A DNA stretch of 6,224 bases from Bacillota bacterium (GTDB taxonomy: Bacteria > Bacillota_I > Bacilli_A > Erysipelotrichales > Erysipelotrichaceae): contig JAEWFZ010000006.1 in the NCBI GenBank assembly GCA_023388535.1, positions 1-6,224 of the forward strand. The letters run 5' to 3'. This document shows positions 1 to 5,844 of the stretch, piece after piece; the first letter of the stretch is position 1, and each line of letters opens with the position of its first letter. A model generated the notes under the pieces. That model worked only from the letters and a program-made list of their open reading frames with translations, made no database searches and was not told where the DNA came from. Made by a program: the position numbers and the translations under genes.

Positions 1-8
1 TTTGCCAT
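1..8 (-). CDS. Start of a leftward gene cut by the window edge (unknown product)
   Basis: Only the start codon, an Ala codon (GCA) and two bases are inside the window, so the product cannot be named. The case for a gene is the ATG on the minus strand at 8-6, preceded by an AAAGGA Shine-Dalgarno sequence with a 6-nt gap (cacatc), which is good spacing for Gram-positive bacteria. The gene would diverge from the lactate permease operon, a common position for a regulator or a linked metabolic gene, but that is only inference. An in-frame upstream ATG at 41-39 has no ribosome site and is less likely. Confidence 0.4.
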
Positions 9-30
9 GATGTGTCCTTTCCGCACATCA
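8..30 (-). promoter_or_regulatory. Inverted repeat enclosing the ribosome site of the leftward gene
   Basis: TGATGTG at 8-14 and CACATCA at 24-30 are perfect 7-bp inverted repeats, extendable by a wobble pair. In the leftward transcript the loop carries the AAAGGA ribosome site and the closing arm ends on the A of the ATG. The hairpin could affect translation, or the repeat could be a DNA operator. There is no T-run after either arm, so it is not a typical terminator. Confidence 0.35.
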
Positions 31-162
31 GCCCACTTCATTGTAAAACAAACAAAACTAAACGGGATATAAAATCTCACAAAGTTAAACTAGATAAAAC
101 CGTCCATTTTAGTTTTTTAATTTTGGATTTTAGTAAAATTATTACAAAAAGACGAAAACAAG

Positions 163-190
163 TTGACAAGAGACGAAATGTAAGTAAAAT
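163..190 (+). promoter_or_regulatory. Sigma-A type promoter of the lactate permease operon
   Basis: A perfect -35 TTGACA (163-168) and a -10 TAAAAT (185-190, five of six to consensus) are spaced by 16 nt. Transcription would start near 197, giving a leader of about 70 nt before the ATG at 267. It is the best promoter match upstream of this gene. Confidence 0.7.
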
Positions 191-211
191 TAAGTCATAA
201 GTATGTGACTC

Positions 212-237
212 CAACTATGTACAGCCAGACACAGTTG
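212..237 (+). promoter_or_regulatory. Imperfect inverted repeat in the lactate permease leader
   Basis: CAACTATGT (212-220) and ACACAGTTG (229-237) form a 9-bp dyad with one mismatch around an 8-nt centre. It lies just downstream of the predicted transcription start and 17 nt before the ribosome site. It could be an operator for a transcription factor or a weak RNA hairpin. It has no T-run and matches no operator I can name. Confidence 0.3.
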
Positions 238-266
238 AGGGTTATATGCAATTAAGGAGGAGAGAT

Positions 267-1892
267 ATGAATATAAACATGGCAGAACTCGGCTTGCCTG
301 GGTTAAGTGTATTAACATGGGTTTTAGCCATCCTACCAGTAGCCGTTATCTTAGTCTTGATGTTAAAGCTCAAGATGGCGGGTTCCCGTGCGGGAGTCAT
401 TTCTTGGGTTATTGCTGGATTAATCGCTTATTTTGTTTTCAAAGCGAGTCCTGCAGTGCTTGCAGCGGGTACTGTTAAAGGTGTTTGGTCAACATTCTTT
501 GTCTTGTTCATCATTTGGAGTTCGATGTTCTTGTACAATTTAGTTGATTCAACAGGTAGTTTCAAAGTAATTGCAAATAAATTTACCGAATTAACAAACG
601 GAAACAAAATTTTGCAATTATTAATTCTTGGTTGGGTTTTCCCTACCTTTATCCAAGGTGTTTGTGGATTCGGTGTTCCGGTAGCAGTTGCAACACCACT
701 ATTAATTGGTTTAGGTTTCCATCCAATGTTAGCGGTTGTTACTGCTTTAATTGGTCACTCTTGGGGTGTAACATTCGGTTCCCTAGGAGCATCTTATTCA
801 GTTTTAATTAGTATGAGCCCTGCAGAAGCCGCTCCAATGGCTTTCTGGGGATCAATTTTCATCGCTTTTGGTGGTGTTCTAGCTGGATTTAGTATTCTTC
901 ACTTCTACGGTAAAAGAGAACTAGGTGGAGGATTCAAAGGCTTCAAAGAAGGTACGTTCGCAGTATTATTCCTATCCATTGTTATGGGTGTTGCCTTAAT
1001 CGCTACTTGTTTCGTATCACCGTACGTAGCAACATTCGTCGCTGGTGCGCTTGGTCTTATTGCAGGAAGTTTTGTTCTTCCTAAGTTCAAAGCTTATCAG
1101 CCAGCAGCAGATTATGTTCCTGAAGTAGAAGAAGGACCAAAGAAATCTTTCTTGGAAGCTTTCTCAGCTTACATTATCTTAATCGTTGTTGTATTTATCG
1201 TATATTTAGTTCCAGTAATTAAGAATGCGTTAGAAGCTCCAGTGTTCTTACTCGGTTTATCGTTCCCTGAAACTTCGATTGGTTTCGGAATGACTAATGC
1301 AGCTACAGCGAAATATAGTGCATTAAAGATTCTAACGACACCAGGAACTCTAATTGTTGTATCCAGTATTCTTGCAGGATTATTCTATAAAGCTAAAGGT
1401 TTGCTACCACAAGGTGCAGTTAAAGCTTCATTCGATAAGACAGTTAAGCAATCAATTGGATCAACTACGACAATTATTCCAATGACCATGATGGCGGTAT
1501 TGATGACCGAAGCTGGATTAACCCTTTACATCGCTTATGGAATCGCGATGGTAGCCGGTCAATTCTTCCCAATCCTGTCTCCATTCATTGGTTTGCTTGG
1601 TGGATTTGTTACAAGTTCTGGTACATCTTCGAACATCCTATTCACCGGTTTACAGTACAATGTTGCTGATGTTCTTAACATATCGCCATATATCATTCTT
1701 GCGATGCAAACTACAGCATCTTCACTATCTAACTCGTTCTCACCTGGTAACGCAGCACTTGGTACAGGTGTTTCTAACCAAGGTGGTAAAGAAGGTGAAA
1801 TCCTCAAATACACAGGGTTCTACAATATTATGCAGAACATCGGTATTGGTCTATTAGGTTACATCCTAGTAATGATGGGCTTAGGACTATAG
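267..1892 (+). CDS. lctP: L-lactate permease, LctP/LldP family
   Basis: This 541-residue polytopic membrane protein belongs to the LctP family, whose members carry lactate (some also glycolate) across the cytoplasmic membrane with protons. Family motifs are FIQGVCGFGVPVAVATPLL near residues 128-146, HSWGVTFGSLG near 164-174, TSSGTSSNILF in the C-terminal half, and a downstream SFSPGNAALGTG followed by GKEGEILKYT. These match the conserved GFG(A/V)PVA, asparagine-rich and APGN/GKEGE regions of LctP. The length fits the usual 530-570 residues, and hydrophobic segments run through the whole protein. The start at 267 is chosen because AGGAGG (255-260) lies 6 nt upstream. An ATG at 246 lies upstream of that ribosome site and has none of its own. 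A small membrane protein gene follows after 9 nt, probably in the same operon. Lactate is the most likely substrate, but substrate range within the family cannot be read from sequence. Confidence 0.93.
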   Translation: MNINMAELGLPGLSVLTWVLAILPVAVILVLMLKLKMAGSRAGVISWVIAGLIAYFVFKASPAVLAAGTVKGVWSTFFVLFIIWSSMFLYNLVDSTGSFKVIANKFTELTNGNKILQLLILGWVFPTFIQGVCGFGVPVAVATPLLIGLGFHPMLAVVTALIGHSWGVTFGSLGASYSVLISMSPAEAAPMAFWGSIFIAFGGVLAGFSILHFYGKRELGGGFKGFKEGTFAVLFLSIVMGVALIATCFVSPYVATFVAGALGLIAGSFVLPKFKAYQPAADYVPEVEEGPKKSFLEAFSAYIILIVVVFIVYLVPVIKNALEAPVFLLGLSFPETSIGFGMTNAATAKYSALKILTTPGTLIVVSSILAGLFYKAKGLLPQGAVKASFDKTVKQSIGSTTTIIPMTMMAVLMTEAGLTLYIAYGIAMVAGQFFPILSPFIGLLGGFVTSSGTSSNILFTGLQYNVADVLNISPYIILAMQTTASSLSNSFSPGNAALGTGVSNQGGKEGEILKYTGFYNIMQNIGIGLLGYILVMMGLGL

Positions 1893-1901
1893 GAGAGAAA
1901 T

Positions 1902-2063
1902 ATGAAAGATAAAGTTGTACAGAAAAAATTATTATCCGTAGGTTTAATGCTTGTCGCTTGGGTAGTCTTATATATGACTATCGGCACAGGAAATGAAACC
2001 TATATGTGGGCTGGTTTAGGTTTTATGGCAGTCGCTAGTGCTGTCCTTTACATGAACACCTAA
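1902..2063 (+). CDS. Small two-helix membrane protein (53 aa) coupled to lactate permease
   Basis: The reading frame begins MKDKVVQKKLLSVGLMLVAW and ends AVLYMNT. It has a basic N-terminus (K2, K4, K8, K9), a first hydrophobic helix at about residues 10-27, a short polar turn around GTGNET (28-33), and a second helix at about 35-51. The charge pattern predicts both ends in the cytoplasm. AGGAG at 1891-1895 overlaps the permease stop codon and lies 6 nt before the ATG, so translation of the two genes is probably linked. A terminator follows at 2087. I do not recognise a named family. The position suggests a small accessory or stabilising partner of the permease, but this is inference. The good ribosome site, operon position and clean helix-turn-helix membrane layout argue that it is a real gene. 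Confidence 0.72.
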   Translation: MKDKVVQKKLLSVGLMLVAWVVLYMTIGTGNETYMWAGLGFMAVASAVLYMNT

Positions 2064-2086
2064 TAGGAAAAATAAATTACTAAAAG

Positions 2087-2150
2087 AGATGGTAGTAAGA
2101 ATTTCATCTAATACAGATGGATTGACTTACATAAAGCCATCTTTTTTTTT
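2087..2150 (+). terminator. Rho-independent terminator of the lactate permease operon
   Basis: AGATGG (2087-2092) pairs with CCATCT (2137-2142), GTAAG pairs with CTTAC further in, and CATCT pairs with AGATG around an AATAC loop. The long interrupted hairpin is followed directly by a run of nine T (2142-2150). It sits 23 nt after the stop of the small membrane protein. Confidence 0.85.
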
Positions 2151-2223
2151 ATGAACTCAGATGTAAAAGTATATCAGTATCAAAACTTTAAAAAAATGTA
2201 GTGTTAATGATTCAGCTATAAAT

Positions 2224-2272
2224 AAAACGTTGATATTCTCAATTAAGATTGAAAGAACTATCAACGTTTTTT
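2224..2272. terminator. Probably bidirectional terminator between the lactate operon and rpiB
   Basis: AAAACGTTGATA (2224-2235) and TATCAACGTTTT (2259-2270) form a perfect 12-bp stem. Further pairing inside joins TCAAT and ATTGA around TAAG. The stem is flanked by T-rich sequence rightward (TTTTTT at 2267-2272) and by the complement of AATAAAA leftward. It can therefore terminate the leftward rpiB transcript and act as a second stop for rightward transcription. The rest of 2151-2329 shows no gene or signal. Confidence 0.72.
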
Positions 2273-2329
2273 CAGAGGCTGTATGAGATGCTTGAAGAAA
2301 TCTTTAATAGACTTTTTAAATAAACGGGA

Positions 2330-2770
2330 TTAACTTTCTAGTCTACTAATTTTTTCAACACGTTGTGAGTGTCTTCCACCTTCTTCAAAGCTATTCGCGA
2401 GGAAGGTATCAACAAGCATTTTGGCTAATTCATCGCCCACAACTCTAGCTCCAAAGCAAATAATGTTAGCATTATTGTGTTGAGCCGCCATTTTTGCGGA
2501 GTACGGTTCGGAACAGACACCAGCACGAATTCCCTTCACTTTGTTTGCTGAGATAGACATACCAATACCGGTTCCACAAATTAAGATACCTTTATCTACT
2601 TCTTTTGCGTTGATGGCATTCGCAACTCTTTCGGCTACATCTGGATAGTCACAACTAGCAGTGCTATCGGTTCCATAATTGATAATCTCAAAGCCCTTAG
2701 ATTCTAAATGTTTTACGATCTCGTTTTTTAAAAATACCGCAGAATGATCGTTTCCAATTCCTATTTTCAT
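2330..2770 (-). CDS. rpiB: Ribose-5-phosphate isomerase B
   Basis: This cytoplasmic enzyme interconverts ribose 5-phosphate and ribulose 5-phosphate in the non-oxidative pentose phosphate pathway. At 146 residues it has the usual length of the RpiB/LacAB family. Family residues are visible in order: GNDHS with Asp8 and His9, CDYPD (40-44), the active-site loop ICGTGIGMSISANKV with Cys65 and Thr67, His98-Asn99, CFGARV (105-110), and the phosphate-binding tail GGRHSQRV with Arg133, His134 and Arg137. The CGTG cysteine and the complete single subunit favour RpiB over the two-subunit galactose-6-phosphate isomerase LacAB. The minus-strand ATG at 2770 is preceded by GAAGG with an 8-nt gap. The gene stands alone and is not in an obvious sugar operon. 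Related isomerases such as allose-6-phosphate isomerase share this fold, so the exact sugar is slightly uncertain. Confidence 0.92.
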   Translation of the reverse strand: MKIGIGNDHSAVFLKNEIVKHLESKGFEIINYGTDSTASCDYPDVAERVANAINAKEVDKGILICGTGIGMSISANKVKGIRAGVCSEPYSAKMAAQHNNANIICFGARVVGDELAKMLVDTFLANSFEEGGRHSQRVEKISRLES

Positions 2771-2800
2771 ATTTTAACCCTTCTTTCTTAGCTTAATTTT

Positions 2801-2829
2801 ATCATAAGCTACTTATTAAAGTCTGTGAT
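2801..2829 (-). promoter_or_regulatory. rpiB: Possible promoter of rpiB
   Basis: On the minus strand ATCACA (2829-2824, four of six to TTGACA) is followed after 17 nt by TATGAT (2806-2801, five of six to TATAAT). This lies about 30 nt upstream of the rpiB start codon. The -35 is weak, so the call is tentative. Confidence 0.45.
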
Positions 2830-2831
2830 TA

Positions 2832-2837
2832 TATGAT
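2832..2837 (+). promoter_or_regulatory. Possible -10 element for the nitroreductase gene
   Basis: TATGAT lies 34 nt upstream of the nitroreductase ATG, in the space shared with the divergent rpiB promoter. No good -35 is found at 16-18 nt upstream, so this is a weak call based on position and the -10 alone. Confidence 0.3.
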
Positions 2838-2871
2838 ATCCTAGAACTGTGTAAGCAAAGGAGTATGAAAA

Positions 2872-3534
2872 ATGAATTATATGGAATTAATTAAGCAAAG
2901 ACATACCGTTAGGGAGTATTTAGATAAAGCTATTAGCAAAGAGCATGTTGTTGAAATAGAACAATATTTGAAACAAATTAACCAGGAAGCAAAAACCAAT
3001 TTCCAATTGGTTTTAAAGGCACCACAGGTGTTTACGGACTATCTAAAACCTAAAGAAAATTTTGAAAATGCTCAAAACTATATCGCTTTGGTTGCTGGAC
3101 CGCTAGATGATTTGGCTTTGAAAATTGGTTATTATGGTCAAAAAGTGGTTTTGTTTTTACAAAATCTCGGACTCAACACTTGTTGGATTGCCAGTACTTA
3201 TGTGGATGACCCAAGTACTTATCAAATGAAAGATGAAGAATTTCTAGTTTTAATTATTTCTGTCGGTTACGGACAGCATCAAGGTAAACAGCATTTGAAT
3301 AAACCGATAGAAGAAACCTATCAAGCGCCGCATGACGTTCCGAGTTGGTTTTTGGATGGAGTCAAATCGGCTTTGTTAGCGCCGACCGCTCGTAACCAAC
3401 AAAGTTATAAGTTTATTTATCATCAAGAGGGTGTTGAGTTAGTTGATTTAGGGGGTCGCTGGTCGGATCTTGATTTAGGAATTGTTAAACTTCATTTTGA
3501 ATTAGGGGCTAAAGAGCCTGTAATTTGGTTATAA
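2872..3534 (+). CDS. Nitroreductase-family flavoprotein, TM1586-like
   Basis: This 220-residue protein looks like an FMN-dependent oxidoreductase of the nitroreductase superfamily, in the branch resembling Thermotoga TM1586 with an internally duplicated, compact fold. The N-terminus ELIKQRHTVREY (5-16) matches the conserved flavin-phosphate contact seen as RxSxRxF/Y in the family. YGQKVVLFLQNLGLNTCWI (88-106) is the typical helix and GLxTCW motif. The second half carries ALLAPTARNQQSYKF (167-181) and DLGIVKLHFELGA (201-213), both characteristic of the TM1586-like group. The start is set by AAGGAG (2858-2863) 8 nt before the ATG. The physiological substrate is unknown; such proteins are usually annotated only as putative NAD(P)H-dependent nitroreductases. 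The CPBP-type membrane protein gene starts 47 nt downstream and is probably co-transcribed. Confidence 0.82.
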   Translation: MNYMELIKQRHTVREYLDKAISKEHVVEIEQYLKQINQEAKTNFQLVLKAPQVFTDYLKPKENFENAQNYIALVAGPLDDLALKIGYYGQKVVLFLQNLGLNTCWIASTYVDDPSTYQMKDEEFLVLIISVGYGQHQGKQHLNKPIEETYQAPHDVPSWFLDGVKSALLAPTARNQQSYKFIYHQEGVELVDLGGRWSDLDLGIVKLHFELGAKEPVIWL

Positions 3535-3581
3535 TTTTTATAGATTATGATAAACTGTGGTTGTATAGAACGGAGTCACTA

Positions 3582-4508
3582 ATGGATAAATTTATAGATT
3601 ATTTTATAAAACTATTTAATTTAACTAATGAAAAACTGACGAAGCTAGTGGTTGCTTTGATTCAATTCATCGTAATTGCTTTTGGAGTGTTTGCTTCTAA
3701 TTTGCTTCTTGTCGCATTGGTTCCAAGACTGTTTGGTTTTTTGCCTGAGGCTTCTCTCTATCGCCAGTGGTTAACGATTTTAATCATCAATCTCTTATCA
3801 GGGGTTATAACATATCTTTTGTATCGCTACGCTACCAGGGATCGAGCGAATCACTTTTTAGCTTCCGATAATGATGTTATTGGATATCATAATTTTGTGG
3901 GGGGAATGACCTTTGCGTTTGTTTTGTCGGTTTTGGTGATGGGTTATTTGTTTGTTACCAAGCAACTGACATTTAATGGTTTCAATCCGTCGTTTTTATT
4001 GTTGGTTAATCTTTTGTTTGCGTTTAGTTTAACCTGGTTTGAAGAGATTTTCTTCAGAGGTGTAATTCAAAATGTCTTTTCTCAGGTTAATCCCTTGGCT
4101 TCTGCTATCTTTGCAGCTTTGGTTTATATATTGTTTATTTCAAGCTTTCCAGAACAGGTAGGTTTTAATTTGTTCTTGGGATTATTTCTTAGCTTAGTAG
4201 CTTATTTGAAACGAGATATTTATTTCGGTTTAGGTTTTATGTTTATCTGGCGATTATCGCAATTGATTATGGGTTGGCGAGTTCGCGGTTTTTTACATGT
4301 ACAAACCTTATTAGACACTTCTTTAGACTTAAAAGCAAAAACGTATTTCTCGAAAGCGGCTACTCCAGATTTGGATAGTTGGTATGGAATGAATATAATC
4401 TACTTTTTGTTTTCGTTGTTGATTCTGGCTCTGGTCGGTTATCGCTATTACTTAAAAAAGAAGCGTGTGAAAAACAAGAACCTTGGCTTATATACTAATG
4501 ATAAATAG
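3582..4508 (+). CDS. CPBP-family (CAAX protease-like) membrane protein with degenerate active site
   Basis: This 308-residue polytopic membrane protein has hydrophobic segments at about residues 22-48, 63-81, 108-126, 138-152, 172-186, 194-208 and 278-296, and ends in a basic KKKR tail. WFEEIFFRGVIQN (152-164) contains the EExxxR motif of CPBP intramembrane metalloproteases, the family of Rce1-type CAAX proteases and bacteriocin-immunity proteins. The later motifs do not fit. The usual FxxxH aligns with YILFI (182-186), and the usual HxxxN/D aligns with MFIW near 220-223, so both catalytic histidines seem absent. The protein may act without proteolysis or be a divergent member. Start 3582 is chosen because GGAG (3572-3575) lies 6 nt upstream. 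A longer reading frame from a TTG at 3525 overlaps the previous gene and lacks a ribosome site. No partner or substrate can be inferred, and no clear terminator follows. Confidence 0.75.
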   Translation: MDKFIDYFIKLFNLTNEKLTKLVVALIQFIVIAFGVFASNLLLVALVPRLFGFLPEASLYRQWLTILIINLLSGVITYLLYRYATRDRANHFLASDNDVIGYHNFVGGMTFAFVLSVLVMGYLFVTKQLTFNGFNPSFLLLVNLLFAFSLTWFEEIFFRGVIQNVFSQVNPLASAIFAALVYILFISSFPEQVGFNLFLGLFLSLVAYLKRDIYFGLGFMFIWRLSQLIMGWRVRGFLHVQTLLDTSLDLKAKTYFSKAATPDLDSWYGMNIIYFLFSLLILALVGYRYYLKKKRVKNKNLGLYTNDK

Positions 4509-4575
4509 AAATGAAACAAGGGTAGTTCGGTTTTAATATTATTTATTTTGTGTGAAAAACTGAAAAGTCTAAGAC

Positions 4576-5020
4576 TTACAAATATTCGTTAATGATTTGA
4601 GTTAAATAAGCTATTTCTGATTTATGCACCAGAGAGTGCAGAGCAATAGAGGCAATCATATAAATATAATGTTGGAAAAATGTTCGATAATCTACGAGGT
4701 TTCCTCATTCAGTTGATAGTGTTTTTGAAGTGATTTAGCAATCTGCTGACTTGTCAGAATAATCTGATTATCTTCGATGATAAAACCGGGTACATAGGTT
4801 ATTTGATGTAATTGATTTTGAAATTTATAAATAATGAATTTTATTTCTTTAGCAAAAACAGGAATATAATCAGAGAAATAAAGCCGTGTTGATCAAAACC
4901 TTTAGTTATTACTGAAGTAATGAATTGAGAATCGCTTTTATCCAATAGTTTTAGTGGAGTATCATCTTCTAATAATATCAAATTTTTACAATACGAAGAT
5001 AGTTTAATATAGTGTGGTTG
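4576..5020 (-). pseudogene. Decayed minus-strand gene remnant readable in three frames
   Basis: Protein-like sequence continues leftward across three reading frames. The first segment, from 5020 to about 4875, reads from QPHYIKLSSYCKNLILLEDD to ITKGFDQHGFIS. A frameshift near 4875 leads to a second segment, DYIPVFAKEIKF to SLQKHYQLNEETS, ending in TAG at 4692-4694. A second frameshift leads to VDYRTFFQHYIYMIASIALH and KSEIAYLTQIINEYL, ending in TAA at 4576-4578. Together they give about 145 residues of a mostly helical protein with no start codon and a TAG just upstream, so it looks like the C-terminal part of a larger lost gene. I do not recognise the family. Its divergent position next to a PTS EIIB gene would fit a lost regulator, but that is only inference. 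A small hairpin (AAGTC/GACTT, 4565-4577) lies at its end. Confidence 0.6.
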
Positions 5021-5046
5021 CTAAAAGGGCTATTCAAATTTATAAT
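5018..5046 (+). promoter_or_regulatory. Promoter of the PTS EIIB gene
   Basis: TTGCTA (5018-5023, four of six to the -35 consensus) and a perfect TATAAT (5041-5046) are separated by 17 nt. Transcription would start near 5053, leaving a leader of about 20 nt with the ribosome site. The -35 abuts the beginning of the decayed divergent gene. Confidence 0.7.
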
Positions 5047-5074
5047 AAGAGTAACTGATTATAGGAGGTTGAAT

Positions 5075-5557
5075 ATGAGCTTAAAAACCTCAAAATATGA
5101 AATTGTATTAGGTCGTATCGATAATCGCCTGGTACATGGTCGAGTTGGAATTATTTGGACTCGACACTTTCAAGCAACCGTTATTTTAGTCGTGGACGAT
5201 GAGATGTCTCAAGATTTTTTTCAACAAGAATTAATGAATAGGACCGTAGATAATAAAGACATTAAAATTCTATATTGGTCTGTTCAAGAAGCCGTTGAAA
5301 ATATGGATCGTTTAGACGGTGAAAGGATTCTCTTGATAACTCGTACTCCTTTTGAAATGAACAGCTTGATTCAAAAGGGAATTCAAATACCAAAGGTGAA
5401 CTTAGGTATCATGCATCGTAGTATTGGTAAGCGCAAATTTGCTAGTAAATTTATCTTCGTAGATGATAAAGATTTGGAAGAAATCTATGCGATTCGGGAT
5501 AGCGGAGCGGTAGTAACCGCGAACATCTTGCCGGATGCTAAAGAAATTGTGATTTAA
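5075..5557 (+). CDS. Orphan PTS EIIB subunit, mannose/sorbose/GalNAc family
   Basis: This 160-residue cytoplasmic protein is the EIIB component of a mannose-family phosphotransferase system, which takes phosphate from EIIA and passes it to the sugar during uptake. The signature is IVLGRIDNRLVHGRVGIIWT (10-29), corresponding to the family R(I/V)DxRLIHGQV motif, with His21 as the expected phosphorylation site. A further conserved stretch is NLGIMHRSIGKRKFASKFIF, followed by the VDDKDLEEI segment (129-137). Length and both ends are normal, so it appears intact. Start 5075 is set by AGGAGG (5063-5068) with a 6-nt gap; an in-frame GTG at 5012 lies in the promoter. It has its own promoter and terminator and no EIIA, EIIC or EIID gene beside it, so it must work with subunits encoded elsewhere, play a regulatory role, or be a relic. 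The sugar cannot be assigned; sequence flavour is closer to the sorbose/N-acetylgalactosamine branch. Confidence 0.88.
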   Translation: MSLKTSKYEIVLGRIDNRLVHGRVGIIWTRHFQATVILVVDDEMSQDFFQQELMNRTVDNKDIKILYWSVQEAVENMDRLDGERILLITRTPFEMNSLIQKGIQIPKVNLGIMHRSIGKRKFASKFIFVDDKDLEEIYAIRDSGAVVTANILPDAKEIVI

Positions 5558-5560
5558 GCT

Positions 5561-5582
5561 AGGCGAGTCTTCGCCTTTTTTT
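5561..5582 (+). terminator. Rho-independent terminator of the EIIB gene
   Basis: AGGCGA (5561-5566) pairs with TCGCCT (5571-5576) around a GTCT loop and is followed by a run of seven T ending at 5582. It begins 3 nt after the EIIB stop codon, which shows the EIIB gene is transcribed alone. Confidence 0.88.
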
Positions 5583-5655
5583 AAACAGATGAGAAGAATT
5601 ATTGTTCTAATTACCTTAAATTCAAGTAAAGGATAATTTCTTATAAAAGTAAGAA

Positions 5656-5743
5656 ATGTTTAGTATCTTTTAAAGACGCTCCAATGACATTAGTGGGCGA
5701 AACAATTGAAGTCGGTCAAGAAATGGTGTCAAGCTTACTTTAA
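5656..5743 (+). pseudogene. tpx: Remnant of the N-terminus of thiol peroxidase (tpx)
   Basis: From 5663 the frame reads VSFKDAPMTLVGETIEVGQE, which matches the N-terminal strand region of thiol peroxidases, typically VTFKGNPVTLVGxxLxVGDxAPDF. It then runs M-V-S-S-L-L and stops at TAA (5741-5743). The peroxidatic cysteine region and the rest of the roughly 165-residue enzyme are missing. The ATG at 5656-5658 is one base out of frame with the homologous part, as if a base had been gained between start and body. In another frame AYFKEIKSH (from 5733 to a TAA at 5760) could be the old C-terminal tail, but this is too short to prove. A terminator follows at 5769. The fragment cannot make a working peroxidase. 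Confidence 0.6.
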
Positions 5744-5768
5744 AGAGATTAAATCCCATTAATAATTG

Positions 5769-5795
5769 AACTTACACAATTTGTGTAAGTTTTTT
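5769..5795 (+). terminator. Rho-independent terminator after the tpx remnant
   Basis: AACTTACAC (5769-5777) pairs with GTGTAAGTT (5783-5791) around a 5-nt loop and is followed by six T (5790-5795). It is a strong hairpin with no intact gene in front, so it probably belonged to the lost tpx gene. Confidence 0.82.
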
Positions 5796-5844
5796 CGATG
5801 TACTAACTATAAAATAACGTAATAAATATGTTTAGGAAGAAACT

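Larger units (their letters stand above)
31..266. other. Divergent intergenic region and 5' leader of the lactate permease gene
   Basis: This AT-rich stretch separates the leftward partial gene from the lactate permease. It holds the permease promoter at 163-190, an imperfect inverted repeat at 212-237 and the ribosome site at 255-260. A possible leftward -10 (TACAAT on the minus strand, 40-45) has no convincing -35. I see no gene remnant or RNA gene here. Confidence 0.5.

Noticed and set aside
12..200. Open frame of 62 codons before the lactate permease
   Set aside because: It starts at a GTG with no ribosome site, is a low-complexity lysine-rich translation of AT-rich DNA, and runs through the permease promoter.
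246..266. Upstream ATG extending the lactate permease by 7 residues
   Set aside because: The added residues (MQLRRRD) are the translation of the ribosome site itself, and AGGAGG is ideally spaced for the ATG at 267.
905..1857. Minus- and plus-strand open frames inside the lactate permease (905-1090, 1559-1813, 1588-1857)
   Set aside because: They overlap a strongly supported gene, lack ribosome sites and encode no recognisable protein.
2151..2329. Small RNA between the lactate operon and rpiB
   Set aside because: A strong hairpin is present, but no clear promoter precedes it; facing gene ends explain it as a bidirectional terminator.
2283..2333. Mini open frame of 16 codons near the rpiB 3' end
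   Set aside because: There is no good ribosome site, it overlaps the rpiB stop region and shows no recognisable peptide.
2865..2894. Out-of-frame ATG just before the nitroreductase start, giving a 9-codon peptide
   Set aside because: It lies only 1 nt after the ribosome site, too close for initiation; the ATG at 2872 has correct spacing and gives the family N-terminus.
3525..3581. Longer N-terminus for the CPBP-type protein from a TTG
   Set aside because: It overlaps the nitroreductase gene, has no ribosome site, and a good GGAG precedes the ATG at 3582.
5012..5074. Longer N-terminus for EIIB from a GTG
   Set aside because: It would be translated from the -35/-10 region; the ATG at 5075 has an ideal AGGAGG and gives the normal family start.
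5583..5655. Peroxide-responsive (PerR-type) operator before the tpx remnant
   Set aside because: AGAA/TTCT around 5593-5607 forms only a short dyad and does not match the PerR consensus well.
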